Source: Gammaproteobacteria bacterium
GTDB taxonomy: Bacteria; Pseudomonadota; Gammaproteobacteria; Nevskiales; Nevskiaceae
Assembly (NCBI GenBank): GCA_026398875.1
Contig: JAPLSB010000019.1
Coordinates: forward strand, 372,001-436,000
Direction of reading: 5' to 3'
DNA: 64,000 nucleotides
The position numbers and the translations under genes were made by a program. Each line of letters starts with the position of its first letter. The first letter of the stretch is position 1. The notes below the pieces were generated by a model. That model saw only the letters and a list, made by a program, of their open reading frames with translations. It was not told the origin of the DNA and did no database searches. Positions 19,662 to 30,963 of this stretch are shown here, in pieces.

Positions 19662-21014
19662 ATGAACGGGTCCGCCAATGGCACCGCCCGCACGGTCTAC
19701 GCTGTTTCCGAACTCGCCGACATCCTGCGCGGACTGCTCGAAGACAGCCTGCCCAGCGTCTGGGTATCCGGCGAGATTTCCAACTTCTCGCGCCCGGCGT
19801 CCGGCCACTGGTACTTCACGCTGAAGGACGATCGCGCCCAGTTGCGCTGCGCGATGTTCAAGAACAGCAACTACTACGTGCGGCCGCAGCCGAAGGACGG
19901 CGATGCGGTGCTGGTGCGCGCCAAGGTCGGGATTTATCCCGCGCGCGGCGAGCTGCAGATGATCGTCGAGCATCTCGAAGCGGCCGGTACCGGTGCGCTG
20001 CTGCGCGCGTTCGAGCAGCTCAAGGCGAAACTGGCAGCCGAGGGACTGTTCGACGCGGCGCTGAAACGGCCACTGCCGGCCGTGCCTCGAGTGATCGGCG
20101 TGATCACCTCCGGCACGGGTGCCGCGCTGCAGGACATCCTCAACGCACTCGCGCGTCGCTGGCCGCTGGCTGCAGTCGCGCTGTATCCGGTACCGGTGCA
20201 AGGAAAGGAAGCGCCACCAGCGATCGTCCGGGCGCTGCGCGAGCTGCCGCAACGGGCACCGGCCGACGTGATCCTGCTGGCCCGTGGCGGCGGCTCGCTG
20301 GAAGACCTGTGGGCCTTCAACGATGAAGCGGTGGCCCGCGCGATCCGCGCCTGCCCGGTGCCGGTGATCAGCGGCGTCGGCCACGAGATCGACTTCACGA
20401 TTGCCGACTTTGCCGCCGATGTCCGCGCCGCCACGCCAACGGCCGCCGCCGAATTGGCGACACCCGACATCGCCGAGCGTTATTCGCGTGTCGACACGCT
20501 CGATATCAACCTGATCGGCCTCGTGCAGCGGAGTATCCAGCAGGCACGGGAGCAGACGCTGCAGCTGTCGGGACGGCTGCAGCGCCTGCATCCCGGACGC
20601 CGGCTGCTCGATCGCACGCAGCGGCTCGACGAACTGGATCAGCGGCTGCGCCACGCGATGCAGATGCGGCTTGCCGCCCGGCGCGAAGCGCTTGATCTGC
20701 GCCGTCGGCGCTTCGAGGCAGCGGCCCCGCTGGGCCGCCTGCTGCAACTGCGTGAGCGGCTGCGCGTGCTTGCGGATCGTCTGCAGCGCAGCGGTCGGCA
20801 GACGCTGATCGACCGCCAGCGCCGGCTGCGGCAGGCGGAGGCACTGCTCAACAGCCTCAATCCGTCGGCGGTCCTGCAGCGTGGCTATGCGCTGGCGATG
20901 AACGCGGACGGCCGCGTGCTGCACGCAGGTGACGAGGTTCGCGCCGGTGATCGGGTCAGCGTCCGGCTGGCCCACGGCGGCTTCACGGCCGAGGTGCTGC
21001 CAAGCGGCGAGTAG
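19662..21014 (+). CDS. xseA: Exodeoxyribonuclease VII large subunit
   Basis: A 450-residue nuclease subunit that degrades single-stranded DNA with XseB. I place the start at the ATG at 19662 (MNGSANGTARTVYAVSEL); the open frame further upstream is antisense to guaB. An OB-fold (VWVSGEISNFSRPASGHWYF, then TLKD) is followed by the catalytic domain (VIGVITSGTGAALQDIL, LLARGGGSLEDLWAFNDE, SGVGHEIDFTIADF) and a long coiled coil. The gene is divergent from guaB and its stop directly abuts the stop of the convergent yjbH-like gene. Confidence 0.95.
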   Translation: MNGSANGTARTVYAVSELADILRGLLEDSLPSVWVSGEISNFSRPASGHWYFTLKDDRAQLRCAMFKNSNYYVRPQPKDGDAVLVRAKVGIYPARGELQMIVEHLEAAGTGALLRAFEQLKAKLAAEGLFDAALKRPLPAVPRVIGVITSGTGAALQDILNALARRWPLAAVALYPVPVQGKEAPPAIVRALRELPQRAPADVILLARGGGSLEDLWAFNDEAVARAIRACPVPVISGVGHEIDFTIADFAADVRAATPTAAAELATPDIAERYSRVDTLDINLIGLVQRSIQQAREQTLQLSGRLQRLHPGRRLLDRTQRLDELDQRLRHAMQMRLAARREALDLRRRRFEAAAPLGRLLQLRERLRVLADRLQRSGRQTLIDRQRRLRQAEALLNSLNPSAVLQRGYALAMNADGRVLHAGDEVRAGDRVSVRLAHGGFTAEVLPSGE

Positions 21015-23180
21015 CTAGCGGACGACATCGGCCCAGTCGGCGATGATCCGGCCGCCGTTGCCGGCATCGGTCGCGTTGTACAGATCGATGCCGTCGCGCA
21101 CTTTCTGGCCACCGTCGCGGGTCAGTGGCCGGAACAGGAAGCCGACGCTGCGCCGCGTCGAGCGCGGGAACACCAGATCGAACGGCAGGCTGAGGTAGAA
21201 GCCCTTGTCGAACGAGCCTTCGCCGAACACCCGCGCTGGCACGTCGGTGAAGGTCGCGAACACGCCCAGCGTGGCACCGCTGCGGAACTCGCGAGCGACC
21301 TCGATCGTCGTGCCCCAGTCCTTCGCCAGATAGCGGCCGACGCTCAGCTTCGACTTGAGCCCGTACCACGGGAAGTCGTAATACAGGTTCAGGTGCCCGG
21401 TGGCGACGCGGTAGTCGCGGAAGTTGAAGCGCACTGCGTAGTCGCGCTGCTGCACGACATTGGCATTGAGGCCGATCGCCCAGCGCTGGAAGTGCGGACG
21501 CCACAGCACTTCGGAGGCGACACCGCCATACATGTCCTCGAACAGGCCGGCCGACAGGCGCGCATAAACCCCGGACGCCGGCGACCAGATGTAGTTGGTT
21601 TCCAGCTTGCTCACCGCCTGCTGGCCGTTCTGCAGGTAGTCGACGATGTCGCTGCGGACGCGCGGCAGCTGGCTGTCCGAAACCAGTTCGATCTCGTCGA
21701 AGTTGTTGAGCAGGTTGAACGACAGCGACGCACTGAAGCTCAGATGTTCGGTCGGCCGGAAGTCCCCGGTCAGCCGCCACAGCAGCTGGCCGAAGTAGAA
21801 GCCATCCGGCCCGCCGATCTGCTGCCGGAAGCCAGGTCCGGTGTCCCAGCTCCACATCGGCAACTTGATCAGCCCGGCGATATCGGCGTCGTCGTGCGCG
21901 GGCTGCACCGGATCGAGATCGGCGCTGCGACGGATTTCCTCGGGGCTGCCGCGGAACTGCGCGAACTTTTCGAACTCCGCCCGGTTGACCGCGAGCCGCC
22001 AGGTTTCGACGCCGACATCGACGCCGACCACGGTGATCCGGTCGATCCACGGCGGCAGCACGCCGCTGGCCGCGCGCACTGCACGCCCGGCCGTCAGCGT
22101 CGCGCTGCGGTAGCGCTGCTGCTCGATCCAGACGATGGCGGTGCGCGTCGATGGCTGCAGATCGAGCGCCGACAGCGCAAACGATTGCTGGGCCAGTGCC
22201 GTGGCGAGCTGCCGACTCAGCGCGGCAAGGTCAGCCGCATCCAGTTCCGCCGGGGCTGGCTGCTGCACGGTGCCCGGATCGCGAATCCGGATCGGCGGCG
22301 GCAGCGGGTCCAGCGTCTTCCTCGGACCGCGGCCGGTATCGAGATTGGTGCGCGCCGACAGCCGGAAGCTCAGCCGCTCGCCGCGTTCGTAGCCGAGCCC
22401 CAGATGGATGCCGTCGCGGACTTCGTAATCGGCGCCGATGTTGATCGGCACGCGCTGCGGAATCGAAGTGCCGGTGCCGCGCTCGTTGCTGTAATCGTTG
22501 CCGTCGTATTCGAGCTGAAGGCTCAAGCCGTCGATCGGGCTATGCCATTGCACGCCGCCAAATGGACCGATCGTGCGGCCGGCAAACAGCCGGCCGATGC
22601 CGCTGCCACCCGGTCGCGAGGTGTCGGCCGGCGTGCCGGTGCGGTCACGGTCGAAGCGAGTGGCAATCATGGTCAGCGGATTGCGCAAGTCGCCGCCCTC
22701 GCCGAGTCGCCCCCAGCCGAGCCCGAAGCTGAAATCCCAGTCGTACCAGCGGCGACTGGCGACGATGTACTCGCCACCCAGCACGCCGGTGCCGCCGAAA
22801 TCCTGGATACCGATGGCGATGGCCGGAAGCGTCGCGCTTTCCTCGACCAGCTGCAGCTTGAAGCCGAAACTGCGGTCCTTGTACGACTGGAAGCCGCTGA
22901 ACGACTCCGGGCCGTACTGCCGATCGATGACATCGGTGTACCGGAACACCGCTTCGAAACCCGGCAGCGGAGCGGCGAAGATCTGAATCTGGTTGTACGG
23001 CTTGATGCTCGAAACACCCGCGCCGAGCGTGCCCTCGGCTGCGAAACGCGCTGTCGGTGTCTGCAGCAGGCCGACGCCGCCGAGATCATTCAGATTCGGC
23101 GTGCTGTCGGCGATCGCCGACGACGTCGCAGCCAGCAGCAGCACCGCCGCGCGTGCGCGCAGCGGGTTGAGGCACGTCAT
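21015..23180 (-). CDS. yjbH: YjbH/GfcD-like outer membrane exopolysaccharide protein
   Basis: About 721 residues. I prefer the ATG at 23180, which opens a signal peptide (CLNPLRARAAVLLLAATSSA); a TTG at 23198 is possible. The mature protein begins NLNDLGGVGLLQTPTARFA, the hallmark of YjbH/GfcD, and continues as beta-strand-rich sequence with alternating aromatics, including TDVIDRQYGPESFSGFQSYK. It is thought to be a large outer-membrane barrel in surface polysaccharide export. It follows the SLBB protein gene with a gap of under 40 bases, so both are one operon. Confidence 0.82.
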   Translation of the reverse strand: MTCLNPLRARAAVLLLAATSSAIADSTPNLNDLGGVGLLQTPTARFAAEGTLGAGVSSIKPYNQIQIFAAPLPGFEAVFRYTDVIDRQYGPESFSGFQSYKDRSFGFKLQLVEESATLPAIAIGIQDFGGTGVLGGEYIVASRRWYDWDFSFGLGWGRLGEGGDLRNPLTMIATRFDRDRTGTPADTSRPGGSGIGRLFAGRTIGPFGGVQWHSPIDGLSLQLEYDGNDYSNERGTGTSIPQRVPINIGADYEVRDGIHLGLGYERGERLSFRLSARTNLDTGRGPRKTLDPLPPPIRIRDPGTVQQPAPAELDAADLAALSRQLATALAQQSFALSALDLQPSTRTAIVWIEQQRYRSATLTAGRAVRAASGVLPPWIDRITVVGVDVGVETWRLAVNRAEFEKFAQFRGSPEEIRRSADLDPVQPAHDDADIAGLIKLPMWSWDTGPGFRQQIGGPDGFYFGQLLWRLTGDFRPTEHLSFSASLSFNLLNNFDEIELVSDSQLPRVRSDIVDYLQNGQQAVSKLETNYIWSPASGVYARLSAGLFEDMYGGVASEVLWRPHFQRWAIGLNANVVQQRDYAVRFNFRDYRVATGHLNLYYDFPWYGLKSKLSVGRYLAKDWGTTIEVAREFRSGATLGVFATFTDVPARVFGEGSFDKGFYLSLPFDLVFPRSTRRSVGFLFRPLTRDGGQKVRDGIDLYNATDAGNGGRIIADWADVVR

Positions 23181-23217
23181 CACGAACGGCAGGTGCAAGG
23201 AACGCGGCGTTCGGTGA

Positions 23218-26049
23218 TCAGTTGCGACTGATGGTCGACAGTGCCGCCGCCGTCACGGCGAGGTTCGACAGCAGGCCGAAAATGCGTTCGGAGAACGCAA
23301 CGATGTTGAACGGCGCCGCATCGCGTGGCACGACGACGACGCTGCCCGGCGGAATGTCCTCGGCCTTGTAGTTCCAGAAGCTCGCCTTGAGCTTCTGCGC
23401 CGTGCCATTCGGCAGGATCACGAACACCCGGTCGTCGTCGGCGGCCTGCGAGTAGCCACCGGCGCGCTCGATGTAGTCGACGGCCGAGGCGCCGGGCGAG
23501 AACGCGAGGCTGCCCGGGTTCAGCACCTGCCCGATCACGGTGACCGAGATCGGCCGTTTCGGCATCACCAGCAGGTCGCCCGGCTCGACGATCGGGTCGA
23601 TCTCCGGGCGCGCTTCAAGGATCGCCGGATCGGCCTCGATGACCACGCGGCCCACCGCTTCAGCGTTCTGCAACCGCGCAATCACCGCACCGAGGAACTG
23701 TGCAGAGTTCGATGCATCCTTGCCGAGGGCGCCGCTGGTCACGGCGGTGACCATGGCTTCCTGCAGATCAGTGGCGGCACGCTGGTAGGACTCGCGCTCT
23801 GCCGTGCGCGCCTGCACGCGCGTGAACACCGCGCCATACGGATAGGCATCCGAGGTCACGCCGCCGGCGCGCTTGACCAGCTGGCTCAGGCGCTCGCCGC
23901 GCAGGATGCCGTATGAGCCTGGGAAACGGACCTCGCCCATCACCCTCGCCGTCCCCACTTCCTGGCCGAGATACAGCGGCTTGAAGTTGAACAAGTCGCC
24001 CGGATTGACCGCCATCGCCGCAGCGGTGGCGTCGTCGAAATTCAGCGTGCGATAGCTGGACTTGCCGGTCTGCAGCGCCTCGCCGTACGACACGAACTCG
24101 ATGTTGGCATGGTCCGATTCATTGCTGAGGCCACCGGCGGCATCGACCAGGATCTGCAGCCGGGTTCCGCGCACGATCGGGTACAGACCGGGTCGCCGCA
24201 CCTCGCCGTAAACCGCGGTCGATTCCTCCAGCAGGTACTGCAGCGCACGCGGCGCCGCCTTGAACAGCGCCGGGCAGCGATCCTTTTCAGTTTCAATGCG
24301 CGTTGTCTCGGAGGTCTTCGAGCTTTCGACGTTGTAGGCCTTCAGGAACCGGGCAGCACGTTCGGTATTGGCCAGCTCCGCCAGCAGTTGCAGCGCCGGA
24401 CAGGTCGAAGCCTCGCCGATGTCGCCGCGCGCGACCTTGCGGACTTCCTTCGAGTCCAGATACGACACGTCATCGCGCGTCAGGATCACCACCCGGTCAT
24501 CCCGGCTGAGCGGCACCGCGGGGCTTGCGGCATCGAGCGTGGTGCTGACATTGAAGCTGGTCCAGCCGCGCACGCCGGTGGCCGGATCGGTGCGCTCGAT
24601 CAGGCCCAGCGGCAGATAGGCCTCGGCACGGGCATCGGATGGCTTGATCTGCGCGGTGCCAAGCAGGCTGCGCAGGTCATAGCCCGGCCGCCACTGGTAA
24701 GGACCGGGATAGCGGACGTGACCGATGATCCGCACCTTGTCGTCGATGCCACTGGCGACCGGGCCGACACGCAGGAAATCGCCGTCCTGCACGTCCGACA
24801 GCAGATCGGCATCGCGGGCCAGATCGAGCTGCTGAATTGCGCGCTTGTTGCCGACGAAACGCTCGATCTGCGCGGTGCCCGTGTTGACCGACGCCAGCAG
24901 CCCGCCCGCCAGTTCGATGACTTCGTCGACGCTGGCCTCGTCGTCCAGCTCGTAGATCGCGGGCCGTTTGACCGCGCCCGCGACTGAGACCCGCTCGCCA
25001 ACTGGTGGCACGAACACGACATCGCCCGGGGACAGCCGGACATCGCCGCTGGAATCGCCATGCAGCAGCAGCGCGTAGAGATCGAGGCGCTGCACCAACC
25101 GGCCGTTGCGCTTCAACTGGATGCGGCGCAGCGACCCGACTTCGGTGACGCCACCGCCAACGAACAGCAGATTGGTGATCGTGGCCAGCGAGCTGACCGT
25201 ATACGAGCCCGGCTGACGGACATCGCCAGTCAGGAACACGCGCACCGAGCGCAGTTCGCCGAGCGAGATGCTCGACTGCACGCCGATCAGTTCGCGATTG
25301 ACTCGTTCGGTCAACGACTGCCTGACATCATCGAAACGCTGGCCGGCAACCGCGATCGGCCCCAGCTTCGGGAAATTGATTTGACCATCGCGACCGACCA
25401 GCAGGCTGTAGTTGCCGTTCTCGTTGCCGAACAGCTGGATGCGCACCGAATCGCCGGGGCCGACGACGTAATCGGCCGGCACCGGGATGTCGGTGGCCGG
25501 AGCGAACGTCGTTGCGCCGGTCGTGAACAAGTCGTAGCCGAAAGGCTGCAGCGGTGCGTCGGCGACATCGCCATATTCAGGCGGAGGTTCCGGCGCCTTC
25601 GGCCGACGGGCTGCGTTGCTCTGCGACGGGTCGTACAGATCGTTCCTGCGCCGCGCAGCGTCGCCTTGACCGAATGTCTGTCCGGAACGCTGGCGCAGCA
25701 GGTCCGCCGCGGTCGACGCATCCACTGCGCCAGTACCGATCGTGCCGACGCCTGAACCGGGCGAGCCTGCAACTCCGCCTGGGCTCATCGACCCGTTCGT
25801 CGCGTTCGGGCCCATCGTTCGCGGCGTGGAAAGCTGCTGATCGCGGAATCGACCATCCGGCGACGCCACGGGTCCACCGGTTCCACCACTGCCAAGCGTT
25901 TCTAGCGCTTTCTGACGCTGCTCGGGGGTCAACTGCTCGATCGCCGACGGATCAAACGGCAGTTGCGCCAGCGCCGGCAGGCAGACGGTCGCAGACAACA
26001 GCAGGCCCCTGCCGAAGGCGGAAATGTTCCGGAAAGTCCGCGTGCTCAC
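23218..26049 (-). CDS. Multi-SLBB polysaccharide export protein (Wza/GfcE-like)
   Basis: About 943 residues. I prefer the GTG at 26049 because it opens a signal peptide (RNISAFGRGLLLSATVCLPA, ending ALAQ). A Wza-type Poly_export domain (PVPADYVVGPGDSVRIQLFG, then GRDGQINFPKLG) is followed by several SLBB/GfcC-like beta-grasp repeats, each with a strand like VFLTGDVRQPGSY, VSVAGAVKRPAIY, VYGEVRRPGLYP, VMGEVRFPGSYG or VIGQVLNPGSLA. The protein ends in a hydrophobic helix (SERIFGLLSNLAVTAAAL). It is about 2.5 times longer than Wza, with the repeats accounting for the difference. It should form an envelope export channel together with the YjbH-like protein. Confidence 0.85.
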   Translation of the reverse strand: MSTRTFRNISAFGRGLLLSATVCLPALAQLPFDPSAIEQLTPEQRQKALETLGSGGTGGPVASPDGRFRDQQLSTPRTMGPNATNGSMSPGGVAGSPGSGVGTIGTGAVDASTAADLLRQRSGQTFGQGDAARRRNDLYDPSQSNAARRPKAPEPPPEYGDVADAPLQPFGYDLFTTGATTFAPATDIPVPADYVVGPGDSVRIQLFGNENGNYSLLVGRDGQINFPKLGPIAVAGQRFDDVRQSLTERVNRELIGVQSSISLGELRSVRVFLTGDVRQPGSYTVSSLATITNLLFVGGGVTEVGSLRRIQLKRNGRLVQRLDLYALLLHGDSSGDVRLSPGDVVFVPPVGERVSVAGAVKRPAIYELDDEASVDEVIELAGGLLASVNTGTAQIERFVGNKRAIQQLDLARDADLLSDVQDGDFLRVGPVASGIDDKVRIIGHVRYPGPYQWRPGYDLRSLLGTAQIKPSDARAEAYLPLGLIERTDPATGVRGWTSFNVSTTLDAASPAVPLSRDDRVVILTRDDVSYLDSKEVRKVARGDIGEASTCPALQLLAELANTERAARFLKAYNVESSKTSETTRIETEKDRCPALFKAAPRALQYLLEESTAVYGEVRRPGLYPIVRGTRLQILVDAAGGLSNESDHANIEFVSYGEALQTGKSSYRTLNFDDATAAAMAVNPGDLFNFKPLYLGQEVGTARVMGEVRFPGSYGILRGERLSQLVKRAGGVTSDAYPYGAVFTRVQARTAERESYQRAATDLQEAMVTAVTSGALGKDASNSAQFLGAVIARLQNAEAVGRVVIEADPAILEARPEIDPIVEPGDLLVMPKRPISVTVIGQVLNPGSLAFSPGASAVDYIERAGGYSQAADDDRVFVILPNGTAQKLKASFWNYKAEDIPPGSVVVVPRDAAPFNIVAFSERIFGLLSNLAVTAAALSTISRN

Positions 26050-26145
26050 GATGGTTCGAGATCCAGTCTGATTGATGATGTTGGCAACGTGCCGCAGCGC
26101 GACAAGGATACCGGCTTGATCCACCCGATGCGGCACAACCAGGCG

Positions 26146-26185
26146 GCCCACGTCCAGTCGGGGGCATACACGGCTGGACGTGGGC
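26146..26185. promoter_or_regulatory. 12-bp inverted repeat upstream of yjbE-like gene
   Basis: GCCCACGTCCAG at 26146-26157 and CTGGACGTGGGC at 26174-26185 form a perfect 12-base inverted repeat with a 16-base spacer, in the divergent gap between the SLBB and yjbE-like genes. It covers the -35 position of a TATATT box at 26196-26201. It could be an operator or a transcript hairpin. Confidence 0.55.
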
Positions 26186-26279
26186 GGGCGGGCCTTATAT
26201 TCTCCGCCCGCATCCGATGCAGCCCGCCAAACCTATATGGCGGCACCTCAGCATCCCGATCCTCTCAGGAGACATCCAC

Positions 26280-26528
26280 GTGAAGCATGCAGTCACCGCT
26301 TTGACCCTCGCCGTGCTGGCCGCAACGTCGACCACCGCCCATGCCGAAGAGACTGCCTCGGCCGGCGCCGCAGGCAGCATTGAAAAGGCGTCCGGCTTCG
26401 CTGCCGGCGACATCTCGACCGTCATCGCCGTGGGCGTTGGCGCCGCGACCGCGATCGGCGTGCTGGTCATTGGCGCTGAGGGTGGTGGCAGCACCTCGAC
26501 GTCGACCGCGACCAGCACCGCGCAGTAA
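26280..26528 (+). CDS. yjbE: YjbE/GfcA-like small secreted protein
   Basis: An 82-residue protein starting with GTG, preceded by AGGAG at a good distance. A signal peptide (HAVTALTLAVLAATSTTAHA) is followed by a short Gly/Ala/Val-rich segment (VIAVGVGAATAIGVLVIGA) and a Ser/Thr-rich tail (STSTSTATSTAQ). This layout matches YjbE/GfcA of exopolysaccharide operons. It faces the yjbF-like gene and stands next to the export genes, supporting the call. The molecular role of the family is not known to me. Confidence 0.65.
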   Translation: MKHAVTALTLAVLAATSTTAHAEETASAGAAGSIEKASGFAAGDISTVIAVGVGAATAIGVLVIGAEGGGSTSTSTATSTAQ

Positions 26529-26546
26529 CGCGCAGCCTGGTTGACC

Positions 26547-26576
26547 AAGGCCGCTCTTCGGAGCGGCCTTTTTATT
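26547..26576. terminator. Rho-independent terminator after yjbE-like gene
   Basis: AAGGCCGCTC, loop TTCG, then GAGCGGCCTT followed by a short T stretch. The stem is perfect and lies between two convergent genes, so it may serve both. Confidence 0.85.
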
Positions 26577-26599
26577 GGGCGCCGATCAGTGCGGCGTGC

Positions 26600-27316
26600 T
26601 CACGCGAGCGCCGGCGCCTTGAGCAGTTCCATGGTGATGGCTGGCACTTCCGGACAGAACTGCTGACGCGACTTCCAGATCCGCCCATCGGCCGGATCCA
26701 GCCAGAACAGGTTGTCGGTGGACCAGCGCCACTTGCGCACCGTGACCCGCTCGCGCACCCGCAACAGTGTCCGCGACTGACCGAGCAGCGTCAGACTTTC
26801 TTCCGCTTGCACCGCGTACTGGCTTTGAACCGGCACGCCGAAATCGTCATTGGGTCGCAGGTCGATGATCCTGCTGATGCCGGCCTCACTGGCACGCTCG
26901 CCCCTGGCCACAGGAAGCAGCGGGTCGTCGTCGGTGAATCGCGTCGTCAGCAAGTCGCGTGGCAAGCCGATGGTCTTGACCAGACGCCCCCGTTCGGTGA
27001 TCAGCACGATGCGATCGGCCGATGCCCAATGCAGCCGCTGCCCGTCGACACTGGCGAGGATGGTCACCACACCGGCGCTGCCGCCGATACGCACGCCCAT
27101 GCTCGCGTACGGAATCGCCTTGATCTGATCGTTGGTCAACGGATAGCCGTTGCCGCCCGCCGAGCCGCCTAGCGTCGGCAGCGTCGCGCCGAGCAGACTC
27201 AGTGAATCGCTGGCGCATCCACCCAAGCCGAGCGCGCCGGCCGCGATCAGCAGGCGGCGGCGACTGATGACGGCAGCATGGCCCTTGGCCGGCGTCTGAT
27301 GATCGATGGCGTTCAT
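26600..27316 (-). CDS. yjbF: YjbF/GfcB-like lipoprotein
   Basis: A 238-residue protein. An unusual N-terminus has SRRR before a hydrophobic segment and a lipobox (ALGLGGCAS), so export could be by Tat or Sec, followed by lipidation. The mature part resembles YjbF/GfcB: PYASMGVRIGG, LHWASADRIVLITERGRLVKT, GLPRDLL, and WRWSTDNLFWLDPADGRIWKS. It belongs to the exopolysaccharide set but is convergent with yjbE rather than co-directional as in E. coli. Confidence 0.8.
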   Translation of the reverse strand: MNAIDHQTPAKGHAAVISRRRLLIAAGALGLGGCASDSLSLLGATLPTLGGSAGGNGYPLTNDQIKAIPYASMGVRIGGSAGVVTILASVDGQRLHWASADRIVLITERGRLVKTIGLPRDLLTTRFTDDDPLLPVARGERASEAGISRIIDLRPNDDFGVPVQSQYAVQAEESLTLLGQSRTLLRVRERVTVRKWRWSTDNLFWLDPADGRIWKSRQQFCPEVPAITMELLKAPALA

Positions 27317-27428
27317 CGCTAAAATGGCTCTGTCCGGAGTTGTGAGCCACTATCGTGCCATCGCCGCGACACTGTGATGACCTGCGGCGTTGTCCGCTGC
27401 CCTATCTGCCGGACGACCCCAGCCCGCC

Positions 27429-29681
<2,253 letters not shown>

Positions 29682-29730
29682 TGCTTCATCCGGCATGGCG
29701 GCGAGCGCATGCCGGGCTAGTGCCTGACCC

Positions 29731-29757
29731 GTCATACCGGCGGAAGCCGGTATCCAG
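29731..29757 (+). repeat. Palindromic ATACCGGC repeat, copy 1
   Basis: Bases 29734-29741 ATACCGGC, loop GGAA, then GCCGGTAT, flanked by GTC and CCAG. It lies just past the 3' end of the GIY-YIG gene. It is the same element as at 30146, 30214, 62785 and, diverged, 62842. Confidence 0.85.
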
Positions 29758-29778
29758 AGCAGAACGAGGCGAGACTCG

Positions 29779-30072
29779 CTACGAAGCAATGACTTCGTAA
29801 AGATCACGCCACTGAGGATTCGCCGCTTCGATCAAGGCGAGCTTCCAGACCCGTTTCCACTCCTTGATCTGCTTTTCCCGAGTGATCGCGGCACGCGCGT
29901 CAGGCTGCGGCTCGAACCAGACCAGCCGGTGCACCCGATAACGCTTCGTGAACCCTTCGATCTCGTCATTGCGATGCTGCCAGATGCGCTGGACGAGGTT
30001 CGACGTCACGCCGACATACAGCGTGCCATTGCGGTCGCTGGCGAGGATGTAGACGTGGAATTCCTTTTCCAT
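29779..30072 (-). CDS. Small GIY-YIG endonuclease domain protein
   Basis: A 97-residue stand-alone GIY-YIG nuclease fold. The motif appears as HVYIL and GTLYVGVTSNL, followed by the conserved Arg in VQRIWQHR and the catalytic-type Glu in ITREKQIKEWKR. The family covers UvrC, homing endonucleases and many small uncharacterised proteins of this length; it is not a full UvrC. The gene is enclosed by copies of one palindromic repeat: one 22 bases past its stop and an inverted pair 74-168 bases before its start. The context suggests a mobile or repeat-associated gene rather than a housekeeping one. Confidence 0.88.
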   Translation of the reverse strand: MEKEFHVYILASDRNGTLYVGVTSNLVQRIWQHRNDEIEGFTKRYRVHRLVWFEPQPDARAAITREKQIKEWKRVWKLALIEAANPQWRDLYEVIAS

Positions 30073-30145
30073 GCCTCATTTCTCCGTCTCTCCCGCGCTG
30101 GCTCGGTGGCCGTTCACGCAGACGCAAGCCTGGCCTTATGGCGCC

Positions 30146-30172
30146 CTGGATACCGGCTTTCGCCGGTATGAC
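30146..30172 (-). repeat. Palindromic ATACCGGC repeat, copy 2 (inverted)
   Basis: CTGG then ATACCGGC, loop TTTC, GCCGGTAT and GAC. It is the reverse orientation of copies 1 and 3, and sits upstream of the GIY-YIG gene. Confidence 0.88.
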
Positions 30173-30213
30173 AGCCTATTTGGCGACTGGCCGAGCGCTT
30201 CCATCACACCGTC

Positions 30214-30240
30214 GTCATACCGGCGAAAGCCGGTATCCAG
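30214..30240 (+). repeat. Palindromic ATACCGGC repeat, copy 3
   Basis: GTC, ATACCGGC, loop GAAA, GCCGGTAT, CCAG. With copy 2 it forms an inverted pair spaced 41 bases apart. The rest of the gap up to dcd holds nothing I recognise. Confidence 0.88.
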
Positions 30241-30335
30241 AGCCAACCAAGACGACACTCCGAGTCTCGACCGTCGCCCGACGACCGCTGCACCGCCGGG
30301 CCGTCAACCGCGACGAACGCCCATCCGTAGACGAC

Positions 30336-30902
30336 TCAAGTCTTCGGCAGCGTCACGCCAGTCTGGCCCTGGTACTTGCCGCCCCGATCGCCATACGAGG
30401 TCTCACAGATCTCGTCGCTCTCGAAGAACAGCATCTGCGCGACCCCTTCATTGGCATAGATCTTCGCCGGCAGCGGTGTCGTGTTCGAGAACTCCAGCGT
30501 CACGTGGCCTTCCCATTCGGGCTCGAGTGGGGTCACGTTGACGATGATGCCGCAGCGCGCGTACGTGCTCTTGCCGAGGCAGACCACCAGTGTCGAGCGC
30601 GGAATCCGGAAGTACTCGACGGTGCGTGCCAGCGCGAACGAATTCGGCGGGATGATGCAGACGTCCGACTTCACGTCGACGAACGAACCGGCGTCGAAGT
30701 TCTTCGGGTCGACGATCGTCGAGTTGATGTTGGTGAAGATCTTGAACTCGTTGGCACAGCGCACGTCGTAGCCGTAGCTCGACGTGCCGTAGCTGACGAT
30801 CCGCTGGCCGTTGACGGTGCGCACCTGCCCAGGCTCGAACGGCTCGATCATGGCAGCGCTTTCGGCCATGCGGCGGATCCACTTGTCGGACTTGATGCTC
30901 AT
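30336..30902 (-). CDS. dcd: dCTP deaminase
   Basis: A 188-residue trimeric enzyme converting dCTP to dUTP, the source of dTMP. Family signatures are clear: [10 protein letters not shown] at the N-terminus, [47 protein letters not shown] with the conserved Ser/Arg/Glu region, and the C-terminal tail [16 protein letters not shown] that closes over the triphosphate. Length is that of the monofunctional bacterial enzyme. Confidence 0.96.
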   Translation of the reverse strand: MSIKSDKWIRRMAESAAMIEPFEPGQVRTVNGQRIVSYGTSSYGYDVRCANEFKIFTNINSTIVDPKNFDAGSFVDVKSDVCIIPPNSFALARTVEYFRIPRSTLVVCLGKSTYARCGIIVNVTPLEPEWEGHVTLEFSNTTPLPAKIYANEGVAQMLFFESDEICETSYGDRGGKYQGQTGVTLPKT

Positions 30903-30963
30903 TGGCGGCGGTTCGGTTTGGCGGCGGGTTGCGAGTGCGGATTATCGCCGCAACACGTCTGAC

